DNA of 64,000 nucleotides from the NCBI GenBank assembly GCA_942493375.1, contig OW818698.1:1426001-1490000 (forward strand), given 5' to 3'. The notes beneath the pieces were generated by a model. The model searched no databases. It was not told where the DNA came from and saw only the letters and a program-made list of their open reading frames with translations. Position numbers and translations under genes: made by a program. The stretch comes from G942493375 sp942493375 (lineage in GTDB: Bacteria; Armatimonadota; UBA5829). Below are positions 47,758-57,018 of the stretch, one piece after another. Numbering within the stretch: position 1 is the first letter of the stretch; each line of letters opens with the position of its first letter.

Positions 47758-50436
47758 CTACTTATTCAGTTTCTCTGCAGCCTGCATTATCTGTTCTCGT
47801 TTTTGTAGCAGTAGGTTGCCGTCGGTTATGTAGTCTCCTACCAGGCTGTCTACGCTGCCGTTTAGTTCCAGGAGTTTCCTTAGCGCCAGTCCTGCATTTC
47901 CGGATTTTTCGGCCAGTTTGGAAGCTTCGGTGAAGAGGTCGTAGTCTTCGATTCCGTCTCTCAAGACAGCGAGTCTTATAGAGTCCAGGGGGGTATCGTT
48001 TATGCCCGGATAGAGGAGGTATCCATCACCTCCGAAGGTTCCTCCTCTGGAATCAAAATCAGCGAAGTTGGTCTTGTCGTAATCAGCAGGGGTCTTCTTG
48101 TTCTGCTCAGCCCATACATCGACTGCCCAATAAAGCAGTCCCTGAATACCAAACTTATATGTCTGCCAGCCCAGGATCCGATGGTCTATTCCAGGGTTGT
48201 CTACAAACAGGTTGGGGCAAGGCAGGCTGGGACCCATGCAGACATACCACCACATCTCTTCACCGTTTTGCTGCACTCTCTTTGCAGCTTCAAGGTCGGT
48301 AAATACAGTCAGGGGGCACCAGATTTTAACCAGACCATCAAGATCACCTCCGGGATTCCATGCTGTCTGCATTATCTTTACATCAGGAACCGCTGCCTGC
48401 AGGGCTTTATAGGTAGTTTTCAGGAATCCGCTCTGGCTGTTTGGGGCTTCATCCTGTCCATATACATAACAAAGGTCCCACCAACCTTTTTGTTTGTAAT
48501 GGTCGGATATTACTTTGCAAAGAGGGCCTCTTTCAGGCATCATCAGAGAGCCATTGCCTCCGATATTTGCTGAAGTAATCCCGGCAGGGACCATTGCTTC
48601 CATATATCTATCGATATCCGTGAAATCATAACTTCCGTCGTTTTGAGCAACAGGCAAAAACCATGTGATGGGTGTAATTCTGTGCTCAACCATAAATTTC
48701 GAATACCGGATATAGGTATCCATATAATCTCCGGTGAGGTAAGGCTTAAAATTGCCCCGGAGCACGAATGCGGTCCTCATGTGTGACTTCTTAGGAATCG
48801 TAAGATTATAGACTTCGACCTGGATTGGAACCTGAGTTGGCTGAGCTCCGGAAGATGAAATATTGATAGTTCCATTATATAGACCTGCTGCATCGGAAGG
48901 CAGGGTCTGCACGGTGACGAAGTACGGCTGACGGCGTCCGACTGTAACGTTCATTGCTCTGTTGGGGAGCATGACATCGGGGATTTCTTTAGGCATAGTG
49001 CTGCCTGGAGCAGGCATATCGTTTCTGACATATCCGACTGGAGTAACTACTACCCGGTTTGCAGGAATAATGCTGCCATTTGGACCGGTTAATCCACCTA
49101 TGGAGACGCTGAGTCCTGAAAGGTCCTTACCAATTGGCGTAACTATTATCTGTGCAGGCTCATATTCACCCTTGCACATAGTCAGCTTGATGAGTTTTGA
49201 ATAAGATCCGGCACTCCCGATTGACGAGAGCACCTTTTCCATACTCGATGGATTAGTTACTACATAGTCAGGGACTGTTCCTTTTCGGGCAGATTTTGAG
49301 ACTATCAGCAGATCACCCAGGCGACGCTCTATTCCGTTCATTCTCTGGTCAAATCCGGATTTATCTGATGCAGCTTCGAAGTCGGCACTCAACTTTGCCA
49401 GGTCGGATTTTATGGAATTGATATCAAGAGCTCCGGGGAGTCCTGTCCAGGATGACAGACTCTTAGCTAGTTTCGCGGATGATTTCAACCGGGGGAGCAT
49501 ACGGGCAGTATCCAGCCTGACTTTCTGCAGCCAGATGGTTTTTCCGGACTGATCGTCCACTTTAAGGAGCAATGTAGAGGCATCATCAGGGATTTTCACA
49601 CTGGCAATTGCTTTAACCTGTGGTTTAGTCACTGTCGATGAGAGTATGGTTGAACCTTTCAGTGCCTGGACTGTGAAAACTTCAGAGGAGGAATCGCTGC
49701 TGCTGAATGGAATGTTTACAGATTCAGAAGTGACCAGGGGAATATCGGCTATGCGGGCAGCGTGTCCGTCACCGACCAGTTCCATTTCACCAAACCTGGA
49801 GGGCTGGTGGAATGAACCAGCCATATCCGCCCATGAGGATATACCAAGTATAGAAACAGCGTTTCGGGTGAAGTTTGCTCTTAGTTTTGTGCCTGGGGTT
49901 GGGGTGATTTGGAGATCGGCAAGAGGAACGCTGACTTCTACATACCAGGTGTCAGATGTCTTGCCAGCACTGGTCTGCCAGTTGGCGTTCCATGTCATGT
50001 CTTTGTATGCAGGATCGCACATTTCATCTGCAACAGACCCATTACAACTTATCCCGGCATGAGCATATTTACCTTTGGGAAGCTCAGGAGAGACAATGAA
50101 CAACTCAACGCAGGAATCCCCCCACATCTCGGAGTCCCTACCGGTTGCAGTCACTGTAAGTGCGTTCGGGTTCTCACCGTAGCATTCATACAGGAAATAC
50201 ATATTCTTACTGTCATAACAGGCAGTGACCCGAGTCTGTGCAGCAGCCTGTTTTGATGTCCGAGCATCACAAAAACCGGTCGTAGCCGCAGCCCTGTCCC
50301 ATTCTCCAGGTGTGAGTTTGCCATCGATAACCGGGGCTGTTTTAACTTCCGGGACAGCCAGGTAGGGCATATTGGCTGCATAGGCTGTGGATATGGCAAG
50401 TAGTGAAATGGCTAATGATAGGATAAGTTTATTCAT
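47758..50436 (-). CDS. GH123-like (DUF4091) enzyme with CBM9-like module
   Basis: 892 residues with signal peptide 1-20 (ISTAYAAN). CBM9-like module about 25-220 (APVIDGKLTPGEWDRAA, NMYFLYECYGENP, WYVEVSVPLADLQ). A beta-sandwich about 400-540 precedes the catalytic barrel. In the barrel, YGQDEAPN places the adjacent acidic pair D662-E663 used by GH123 for substrate-assisted hydrolysis of beta-GalNAc; the DUF4091 end motif RLAVLRDGIEDYDLF is present at about 822-836. It is therefore likely a secreted exo-beta-N-acetylgalactosaminidase or close relative. GGGAG precedes the ATG by four bases. It is followed by the GH42 gene, consistent with degradation of a galactose/GalNAc-containing glycan. 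Confidence 0.89.
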   Translation of the reverse strand: MNKLILSLAISLLAISTAYAANMPYLAVPEVKTAPVIDGKLTPGEWDRAAATTGFCDARTSKQAAAQTRVTACYDSKNMYFLYECYGENPNALTVTATGRDSEMWGDSCVELFIVSPELPKGKYAHAGISCNGSVADEMCDPAYKDMTWNANWQTSAGKTSDTWYVEVSVPLADLQITPTPGTKLRANFTRNAVSILGISSWADMAGSFHQPSRFGEMELVGDGHAARIADIPLVTSESVNIPFSSSDSSSEVFTVQALKGSTILSSTVTKPQVKAIASVKIPDDASTLLLKVDDQSGKTIWLQKVRLDTARMLPRLKSSAKLAKSLSSWTGLPGALDINSIKSDLAKLSADFEAASDKSGFDQRMNGIERRLGDLLIVSKSARKGTVPDYVVTNPSSMEKVLSSIGSAGSYSKLIKLTMCKGEYEPAQIIVTPIGKDLSGLSVSIGGLTGPNGSIIPANRVVVTPVGYVRNDMPAPGSTMPKEIPDVMLPNRAMNVTVGRRQPYFVTVQTLPSDAAGLYNGTINISSSGAQPTQVPIQVEVYNLTIPKKSHMRTAFVLRGNFKPYLTGDYMDTYIRYSKFMVEHRITPITWFLPVAQNDGSYDFTDIDRYMEAMVPAGITSANIGGNGSLMMPERGPLCKVISDHYKQKGWWDLCYVYGQDEAPNSQSGFLKTTYKALQAAVPDVKIMQTAWNPGGDLDGLVKIWCPLTVFTDLEAAKRVQQNGEEMWWYVCMGPSLPCPNLFVDNPGIDHRILGWQTYKFGIQGLLYWAVDVWAEQNKKTPADYDKTNFADFDSRGGTFGGDGYLLYPGINDTPLDSIRLAVLRDGIEDYDLFTEASKLAEKSGNAGLALRKLLELNGSVDSLVGDYITDGNLLLQKREQIMQAAEKLNK

Positions 50437-50460
50437 TTAACTCCCAATTCTGTTGATTGA

Positions 50461-50492
50461 ACCGCGAAATGCGCGAAATCACGCGAAAAACC
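50461..50492. repeat. CGCGAAA tandem words
   Basis: ACCGCGAAAT, GCGCGAAATC, ACGCGAAAAA in a row. Nearly the same arrangement is at 61880-61908. A dispersed low-complexity repeat in the leader of the GH123 gene. Confidence 0.5.
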
Positions 50493-50521
50493 ATTGTATA
50501 GAATCCCTATAGTTTATTGTA

Positions 50522-51046
50522 TCATTTGAGTATTGCCATACCAGTGAGTATTGCCATACCAGGAAGCAGACAAAGAACAATGAACGGAAAATAGAATGCT
50601 GCAATGTTGAGACGGTAACCTTTTGTATATGGTCTCGATAAAAAATACACCAAGCCACCCATATATGCGAAAAGTGTGGCGACGGAAAGGCAATATGCGA
50701 TAACAACGCCGACCGTCCCAGGTATATTCAAAATACAGACTTCAATTATAGATACCAGCATTATACAAGCACCAAAAATCAAAACACGCTTGAGTGCTTC
50801 TTGATATGGACAATGTGAAAGTCTGAGAGAGAGATAACCTAATCCCAGACTTATAGATTGAACACAGAAATACACCCAAATATGGTGATGCATATAAGCA
50901 TTGATCATTTTGACGACAGGTATCATATGAGTACTGTTCGGATCTTCTATCATTATGGCACTGGCTAATAATGACAAACTGATCGATAAGACTGCTGTGA
51001 CTGTAGTAAGTCTCGAATGTCCGTGAGATTGATTGATTGTGTCCAT
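50522..51046 (-). CDS. Small five-helix membrane protein, unknown
   Basis: 174 residues from the ATG at 51046, which has TGAGG five bases upstream. An in-frame ATG at 51064 touches the REP-like repeat and has no site. Five hydrophobic segments can be seen (about 12-33, 45-67, 78-100, 106-128, 140-168). No family recognised. The 3' end is a perfect 18-base tandem duplication (50527-50544 and 50545-50562) that encodes GMAILT then GMAILK, so the C-terminus was recently lengthened. It lies between two glycosidase genes and may have its own transcript. Confidence 0.72.
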   Translation of the reverse strand: MDTINQSHGHSRLTTVTAVLSISLSLLASAIMIEDPNSTHMIPVVKMINAYMHHHIWVYFCVQSISLGLGYLSLRLSHCPYQEALKRVLIFGACIMLVSIIEVCILNIPGTVGVVIAYCLSVATLFAYMGGLVYFLSRPYTKGYRLNIAAFYFPFIVLCLLPGMAILTGMAILK

Positions 51047-51070
51047 TGTGTCCTCATTGCTCATGCGAGC

Positions 51071-51092
51071 GGGAGGCCGCGGAGGGCTTCCC
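51071..51092. repeat. REP-like hairpin GGGAGGCC/GGCTTCCC
   Basis: GGGAGGCC 51071-51078 and GGCTTCCC 51085-51092 pair with one G-T-type mismatch, followed by CTACGA as in the copy at 58552. Intergenic, between the membrane protein gene and 51148-52830. Confidence 0.6.
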
Positions 51093-51147
51093 CTACGAAC
51101 GTTTTAATAACCATTCATTTTATGTTTGGGCAGGTTGGTAGCCTGCA

Positions 51148-52830
51148 TCACAATTTAGGTATGTCTTTTAATGTCTGCACTGCTGAGACGGATATTTCGC
51201 AGGCTCCGTTGGGTTTTATTTGGAGGTAGCTGGCGGTTTCGTATAGGATGAAACCGGCGAAGCGACCGTCGTCCCGGACTTGTTTGTATTCATCCTCAAG
51301 GGTGTCCGGGTTGATGTAGCGGTTTACGGTTACGGGGATGTTCTTACTTTTACAAAGGGCAATCATCTCCTGGGCTACTTCATCTTTGAATATGCAGTCG
51401 AATGGTAAGGAATAGAAACGCAGGACTGCTTCATCGGTCAGGTCTTCATTGATCCAGCGCTGCCACTGGAAGTCGAGGTTCATCGGATAGGCCAGCATTC
51501 GGTGTCTGTGTGGATTGGGACGGTACCAGTCCATCTGGAAATGGATCCGCATCAGTTTACCCCTGGCATTGATCTGTTTTTTAGCTTTGGCGAGGAACTC
51601 TGTGTAGGAATCTCCCCGGACAGCAGATATAGTCGGAAGGTCTATTTGACCGCGCTCACGGCATTTTTCCAGCACGACTTCATTGAAACCATATTCCAAC
51701 GGATGGTTGGTATGGGTGCTGTGGTTTTCCTCTCGGAAATCTATTCCGTCTACCCCAGCGTCCAGAAGGTCATCAATACACTTGAACCAGAAGTCCTGCA
51801 CCTCGGGTTCAGTCTCACAAAGAGCGCCGGGCAGGTATTCATTGCGACCGCGTGCGAAGGCTACGATTCCTTTGTTGCCACTCAAGTTGGGGGTGTCCAG
51901 GTTGATCAGCTGGCCATTGTAACCGGTGTCAAACATCAGTCCCCAATTCCGGAAATCTACCTGTTCTGCGAACCAGATAGCTGTGCCTGATGCAATTACT
52001 CCCGGGATCTCCTGACCATTGGAATCATATGCAGAGAGCATTGCAAGGTCGGTGTTGTCGAAGTCGGGTGTGCCATCGGTAAAGTCCGTTGTGATCAATA
52101 CATAAGGGTCGGTCAGTTCGAAACCACTGAGAGTGAACACCCGCTGCGGATCTCCTTTGGCTGAGACAAGATTATCGGAGAACAGGTCGTGGACATCCTG
52201 CGAACACGGTTCAATAGACTCAGTCACTGTGAACGGAATATCCAATTTACGATATTGAAAATTGAGATCGCTGGCCCAGATTTGGATATGTTCGGCTGTC
52301 AAGCGTGTCGGTAGATCATCTTTTTTGCGCAGTTTTATGCTGCATATCGGGATGCTTTGAATGTCTGTGGGCAGGTCATCGGAGCGGCGTTTTATGCGCA
52401 GGTGCGGATGATCAACTACAAAAGTATCAACCCAGGTCATACGACCACCTATCAGATTGAGACGTCCATAGACCATACCCTCATAAGAACCCTCAGGAAA
52501 TATCGCAGCAGGACCGGTCTCATAGGGTTTCATATAGGCATAGATTTCCAGCCCATGCCGGTGTGCAGCTTCGACAGCGATAGCAAGTGTATTCTGCCCA
52601 AGCACATGGTAGGTCTGAGCCATGTTTTTCCAGCTTGAATTATGGTCTGGTATAAAGAAGCCACCGTGCCCATCACCATAAGCTTCCCAACTGACACGCT
52701 TGACCCCACACTCAACCAACCGCTGCATCATTGCATCGATGTGTTCAGCAGTAATAGGAACAGGAGCACTACCGGCATCATCAGGGAAGTCTGCGAAAGC
52801 TTCTAGAGCGAAATTGTGTCTGATCGACAT
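51148..52830 (-). CDS. TIM-barrel glycosidase-like protein, family not recognised
   Basis: 560 residues, no signal peptide. The first strand begins MMQRLVECGVKRVSWEAYGDG. A beta insertion lies about 105-270. The barrel resumes about 290-530 with DAGVDGIDFREENH, a segment of the type that carries an acid in family 10-like glycosidases, and ends FAGFILYETASYLQI. AAAGG lies nine bases before the ATG. It sits between GH3 and GH123 genes. Its plan resembles 57015-58517 but similarity is low. A glycan-related hydrolase is likely; the substrate and catalytic pair are not known. Confidence 0.8.
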   Translation of the reverse strand: MSIRHNFALEAFADFPDDAGSAPVPITAEHIDAMMQRLVECGVKRVSWEAYGDGHGGFFIPDHNSSWKNMAQTYHVLGQNTLAIAVEAAHRHGLEIYAYMKPYETGPAAIFPEGSYEGMVYGRLNLIGGRMTWVDTFVVDHPHLRIKRRSDDLPTDIQSIPICSIKLRKKDDLPTRLTAEHIQIWASDLNFQYRKLDIPFTVTESIEPCSQDVHDLFSDNLVSAKGDPQRVFTLSGFELTDPYVLITTDFTDGTPDFDNTDLAMLSAYDSNGQEIPGVIASGTAIWFAEQVDFRNWGLMFDTGYNGQLINLDTPNLSGNKGIVAFARGRNEYLPGALCETEPEVQDFWFKCIDDLLDAGVDGIDFREENHSTHTNHPLEYGFNEVVLEKCRERGQIDLPTISAVRGDSYTEFLAKAKKQINARGKLMRIHFQMDWYRPNPHRHRMLAYPMNLDFQWQRWINEDLTDEAVLRFYSLPFDCIFKDEVAQEMIALCKSKNIPVTVNRYINPDTLEDEYKQVRDDGRFAGFILYETASYLQIKPNGACEISVSAVQTLKDIPKL

Positions 52831-52850
52831 GGCGATAAACCTTTCTATTT

Positions 52851-52971
52851 AACATGGATGGACAGGATTAACAGGATAAAAGAATACTATTATTCTGAAT
52901 GCAGGGAAGAGTCTCGTTGTTGATTACGTAGATTCAGACAACAGCAGATTCTTCACTGCGTTCAGAATGAC
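52851..52971. repeat. Composite repeat: AACATGGAT unit plus 27-bp unit with degenerate partner
   Basis: 52851-52878 matches one arm of the inverted repeat at 17048-17110. 52945-52971 is an exact inverse copy of the 27-base unit at 8736-8762. About 52892-52914 is a degenerate reverse partner (ATTCTGAATGCAGGGAAGAG), so this copy is an inverted repeat. Located in the GH3 to 52830 spacer. Confidence 0.72.
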
Positions 52972-52978
52972 ATAGTTT

Positions 52979-55159
52979 TCATACCATGTCAAAACTTGCC
53001 GACAATGCTTCGGCAGCACCTAACTCCAAGCTTCGCTTGTCGCCTTGGGAGCCTCCGAGGCTGAGTGTGAAACGGCCTGGCTCCAAGAGTTGACGACCAT
53101 CTTTGTTGTATATGGCAAGTTGATCAGGGGTTATGGTGAATTCTATTTGTTTGGTTTCACCAGGTAACAGGTTGATTCTTTTGAAGGCTACCAGTTTTCT
53201 GATAGGAGTGTTTACGGTTGACGCTTGGTCGGTCAGGTAGAGTTGGATTACTTCATCGCCTGCGATTGCTCCGATGTTGGTTATGTCTGCGGTTAGTTCC
53301 AGGCACTCTCCTGTGGTGAGGTTGGTTTTATTCAACCCCAGATGGCTGTATTTGAACTTTGTATAGCTGAGACCGAATCCGAAGGGGTATAGGGGTTCTC
53401 CTTTGAAGTAGCGATAGGTGCGGTCTGTCATGTTGTAGTCTTCGAATGGAGGGACATCATCGAGTGATTTGTAGAATGTTACCGGCAGGCGACCGGCTGG
53501 GTTGTAGTTGCCGAATATTACGTCGGCGATGGCGGTTCCGCCTTCTGCACCGGGGTACCAGGCCTCGATTATTGCCGGGACGTTTTCAGATGCCCAGTTT
53601 ACCGCCAGCGCACTGCCATTGAACAGGACCAGAACAACCGGTTTACCCAGAGCACAGACGGCTTTCAAGAGCTCCATCTGGATTTCGGGGAGGTCGATGC
53701 GAATTCGGTCTCCGCTGGCATCGGAGTTGAACGCGTCGCCCTCTTCACCTTCAAGCCTTGCAGAGATACCAAGGCACATTACTACTGCTTCTGCTCGCTG
53801 GGCAGCAGACAGCGATTCAGTGAAGAACTGTTTGGGACCACCGTTCCATTCACCGGTGTTTCCGATGATATCGCAGCCTTCTGAGTAGAAGACTTTTGTG
53901 TCCGGAGAGACAGCGGCCCGTATGCCCGCGAGTGCGGAGACCCATTTTGACGGTGTTCCGAAGTAGTTTCCTACGGCTACTTCCTTTGAATCTGCGTTGG
54001 GACCGATTACTGCTATTGACTTCAGATCTTTTGATAGAGGCAGTATTGGCGATGCATCCTTATCATTTATTCTCGCATTTTTGAGCAGCACGATAGATTC
54101 TCTTGCCATTTTCAGGGAGAGTTGGTGGTGTTCTTCGCAGTCGCTGACTTCATAGGGAATCTGGGCATAAGGAACCATCTCAGGAGGATCAAACATACCA
54201 AGTTTGAACCTGATGTCGAATAACCTGGTTACAGCGATATCGATTTCAGACTCGGTGATCAGACCGCGCTCAACTGCTGTCATCAGGCTGGCGTATACGC
54301 ACCCGCATTCCAGATCGCATCCGTTTTTGACAGATAGAGCTGCACTTTCGGCTGTGCATTCGGTGATTTTGTGGTGCTGGTGGATATCCTGGATGGCTCC
54401 GCAGTCGGAGACCACATATCCCTCAAATCCCCACTCATCCCGAAGGATGTCCTGGAGAAGGAGCTTGCTGGCGTTGCAGGCTTCTCCGTAGACTCTGTTG
54501 TAGGCGCCCATAACGGACATTGCCTTTCCTTCAACTACACAATCCTTGAACGCTGACAGGTAAGTCTCATAGAGATCTTTGCGACTGACATCAACATCAA
54601 AAGTGTGGCGTTTGCCCTCAGGTCCGCTGTGAACTGCGTAATGCTTAGGTGTTGCGACCAGTTTCAGATACTTCGGGTCATCACCTTGAAGGCCTTTTAC
54701 GAAAGCTACTCCCATACGACCGGTCAGATATGGGCACTCACCATAAGTCTCCATTCCCCTGCCCCATCGTGGGTCACGGAAAATATTGATATTCGGAGTC
54801 CAGAAAGTGAGGCCTTTATAGTAACCGTGGTCATCGTGCCGAAGGGCTTCATGGTGCTTTGCCCGGGCTTCATCGGAGATAGCTGTGGCGACTGTGTGCA
54901 TAAGCTCAACATCCCAGCTTGCAGCCATACCGATTGCCTGAGGGAACACTGTAGCAATTCCAGCCCTGGCAACCCCGTGCAGGCATTCATTCCACCAGTT
55001 ATATGCAGGTATCCCTAAATGCTCAATCGTCGGAGACTCATGCATCATCTGAGATATCTTTTCCTGAAGAGTCATACGCGAGACAATATCTTTGGAACGC
55101 TCTTCAAATGAGCGGGATGTATCTAAGTATGTAGAAGTATTATCTGTATTATTATGCAT
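52979..55159 (-). CDS. Beta-glucosidase/xylosidase, GH3
   Basis: 726 residues, no signal peptide, so cytoplasmic. The N-terminal barrel has WNECLHGVARAG (typical of xylosidase-type GH3), KHYAVHSGPEGKRH and the nucleophile D252 in YVVSDCGA. The second domain (about 370-600) includes SARLEGEEGDAF with the usual acid/base region. A fibronectin-III-like domain closes it (about 640-715). GGAG is six bases before the ATG. It removes terminal beta-glucose or beta-xylose from oligosaccharides; the exact sugar is open, though the WNECLHG motif favours xylose/arabinose. Confidence 0.92.
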   Translation of the reverse strand: MHNNTDNTSTYLDTSRSFEERSKDIVSRMTLQEKISQMMHESPTIEHLGIPAYNWWNECLHGVARAGIATVFPQAIGMAASWDVELMHTVATAISDEARAKHHEALRHDDHGYYKGLTFWTPNINIFRDPRWGRGMETYGECPYLTGRMGVAFVKGLQGDDPKYLKLVATPKHYAVHSGPEGKRHTFDVDVSRKDLYETYLSAFKDCVVEGKAMSVMGAYNRVYGEACNASKLLLQDILRDEWGFEGYVVSDCGAIQDIHQHHKITECTAESAALSVKNGCDLECGCVYASLMTAVERGLITESEIDIAVTRLFDIRFKLGMFDPPEMVPYAQIPYEVSDCEEHHQLSLKMARESIVLLKNARINDKDASPILPLSKDLKSIAVIGPNADSKEVAVGNYFGTPSKWVSALAGIRAAVSPDTKVFYSEGCDIIGNTGEWNGGPKQFFTESLSAAQRAEAVVMCLGISARLEGEEGDAFNSDASGDRIRIDLPEIQMELLKAVCALGKPVVLVLFNGSALAVNWASENVPAIIEAWYPGAEGGTAIADVIFGNYNPAGRLPVTFYKSLDDVPPFEDYNMTDRTYRYFKGEPLYPFGFGLSYTKFKYSHLGLNKTNLTTGECLELTADITNIGAIAGDEVIQLYLTDQASTVNTPIRKLVAFKRINLLPGETKQIEFTITPDQLAIYNKDGRQLLEPGRFTLSLGGSQGDKRSLELGAAEALSASFDMV

Positions 55160-55210
55160 TTTGTTCTCCGGGTATATACTTTGACTGGTAGTATGTAGCG
55201 AAATATACGA

Positions 55211-55732
55211 TTACTGTAGGGAGCCTCTGCTTTCTATGACATCAGTTACCTGCTTCCAGAATTGAGCTCTCTCATTTCTAATACTGCTTGTAGTGACTAT
55301 TGTCGGTGCAAACGGTTTGAGAATGATATGTGCATTTATGTCTCTAAGAACGGGTTCTGTGAGTCTGTCTTTATATGAACCTATTTCTTGTTTCGTATAT
55401 GAAGAGATATTCTCCCATTTTGCAAATGAGTTACGAAATCCGTCTGACTGCCCGACGCCTTCGTTGTTATAATACAACCGGTATTTTGCGGTACTCCTGA
55501 ATACATAAAAACCTAGAATGGCTGGTATCGAAAGCCTTAACATATCCCACAATCCATTATTCAAAGAAAAGTATTCAAGGTAATATCTAGATGGTATATT
55601 TTGTGGAAATAGAAGACACAAAATTGCATAAACGGGTATGGAAACTAGGATTACGAATAAAGAGCCAGCAAAAACACACTGCCATTTATCGCTTCGGATT
55701 TCCATTGCATTATCGTGCTTACAATAAATCAT
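55211..55732 (-). CDS. Small membrane-anchored protein, unknown
   Basis: 173 residues. Two hydrophobic segments (about 22-41 and 66-82) precede a soluble part with YYNNEGVGQSDGFRNSFAKWENI, a layout like bacterial PH-domain (YcxB/bPH-type) proteins; this is a guess. No clear ribosome site precedes either ATG (55732 or 55705). AT-rich compared with its neighbours. It lies 51 bases upstream of the GH3 gene, read in the same direction. Confidence 0.62.
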   Translation of the reverse strand: MIYCKHDNAMEIRSDKWQCVFAGSLFVILVSIPVYAILCLLFPQNIPSRYYLEYFSLNNGLWDMLRLSIPAILGFYVFRSTAKYRLYYNNEGVGQSDGFRNSFAKWENISSYTKQEIGSYKDRLTEPVLRDINAHIILKPFAPTIVTTSSIRNERAQFWKQVTDVIESRGSLQ

Positions 55733-55968
55733 TGTACTATCCTACAGATGCCCCTTTATTATTCGAAGATGAGATTATTGTGGCGTTTTTCAATCGGAAT
55801 CCAGACCTGACTACATTTACATTTGCGCTTGATGGTTCGGATATCCAGTCTCATCGAGGATTTCGACAATGTTACTGCTGGTTCCTGCATCGGCGACGAC
55901 ATTGAGGTTGTTATTATAACAAATAAGGTTTAATTAAGGTATGCTCCACAAGGTTTCAATTGCCTTCA
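55733..55968. other. AT-rich spacer, no gene seen
   Basis: 236 bases between minus-strand genes. I see no supported frame, no strong hairpin and no dispersed repeat here. It probably holds the promoter of the small membrane protein and GH3 genes. Confidence 0.4.
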
Positions 55969-57018
55969 CTACTCGTATATCACCTCACCTGGTGCGCAGT
56001 AGTTCTCCCAGGCTGTGCATATGGCTTCGATGTTTGGCAGGGGGACGTCTGCAGTGGGACAGGCGTAGAGCATCAGACCGCCTTCCGGGCGACCTACTTT
56101 TTGGACGATTTCGTGGATCTGTTCAGTGACTTCCCGTGGGCTGACAAACGGCAGCATCTGTTCATCGATATCTACCATTGCACAGAGTCTGCCTCCGTAG
56201 GATTGGGCTATGTTATCAATACCACATGCACGCACCTGAGGGTCGTGGAAAGAGACTCCGCACTCTATCAGGTCATCTACTATCTCTAGCAGGCAACCAT
56301 CCGAGGAATATTTGACGTGTGCTCCTGAACGTCGGCAAGTCTGGAACATTTCCATGTATGCGGGTTTGAGCACTTCGCGGAATGTGGATGGACGCATCAT
56401 CAAGGATTGCTGCATACCGATGTCTCCATGGAAGTGGATGAGTTCCGCTCCGGCATCCAGCCACATATGGATCAAGCGCATATTATAATCTAAAACCATT
56501 GAAATAAGCTGATCAAGCTCTTTAGGTCGTTCAACTAAATCGACCATCAGGTTGTCAAACCCGCGCAGGAACTGAAGGCGGTCAAAGAAACTGCCTTCAA
56601 CTATGCCCATGTATCCATTGACCAGTTCACCATGCGCATTCTGCTCTTTGCATTGGCTTCGTACGCTCTCCCAGTCCCACTGCCGGGCAGGATCAGGAAT
56701 TGTAAGGTGCTCGAAGCAATTCCAGTCAGTAAGAGGGTGTCCCACGACCTGTCCCAGGATGCCAGGTTCAATCTCCAGCCACTCACATCCCCAGTCATCT
56801 GTGAAACGCTTTTCGTATATTGGCTCTGACGGCGGTGTCATTGCAGCTATTTGTTCAATGTGGGTTGTGGGGAAGATTGATGGATGACGGCGCATCATGT
56901 CCACCAACTGATGACCATACTTGTATGCGACAGACGGCATCAGGTCGAAATGGATCGGTATCCACTCGGGGTAGCGATATTCGATTGCGCGCAGCGTGTT
57001 TTCGCGTTCAGATATCAT
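55969..57018 (-). CDS. URO-D fold protein, SSDG type
   Basis: 349 residues of the URO-D superfamily (opening SERENTLRAIEYRYPEWIP; HFHGDIGMQQSLMMRP in the middle). At the signature where methyltransferase-type members have His-x-Cys it reads Y237-S-S-D240-G, so the zinc site seen at 3948 is not conserved. It begins in the stop of the TIM-barrel gene upstream (ATGA), a second case of a URO-D gene coupled to a glycosidase-like gene. Reaction unknown; the family fold is clear. Confidence 0.86.
   Translation of the reverse strand: MISERENTLRAIEYRYPEWIPIHFDLMPSVAYKYGHQLVDMMRRHPSIFPTTHIEQIAAMTPPSEPIYEKRFTDDWGCEWLEIEPGILGQVVGHPLTDWNCFEHLTIPDPARQWDWESVRSQCKEQNAHGELVNGYMGIVEGSFFDRLQFLRGFDNLMVDLVERPKELDQLISMVLDYNMRLIHMWLDAGAELIHFHGDIGMQQSLMMRPSTFREVLKPAYMEMFQTCRRSGAHVKYSSDGCLLEIVDDLIECGVSFHDPQVRACGIDNIAQSYGGRLCAMVDIDEQMLPFVSPREVTEQIHEIVQKVGRPEGGLMLYACPTADVPLPNIEAICTAWENYCAPGEVIYE

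Noticed and set aside
55591..55905. Plus-strand frame of 104 codons overlapping the small membrane protein gene
   Set aside because: The minus-strand frame has two membrane segments and a plausible soluble domain; the plus frame shows no structure and no ribosome site.
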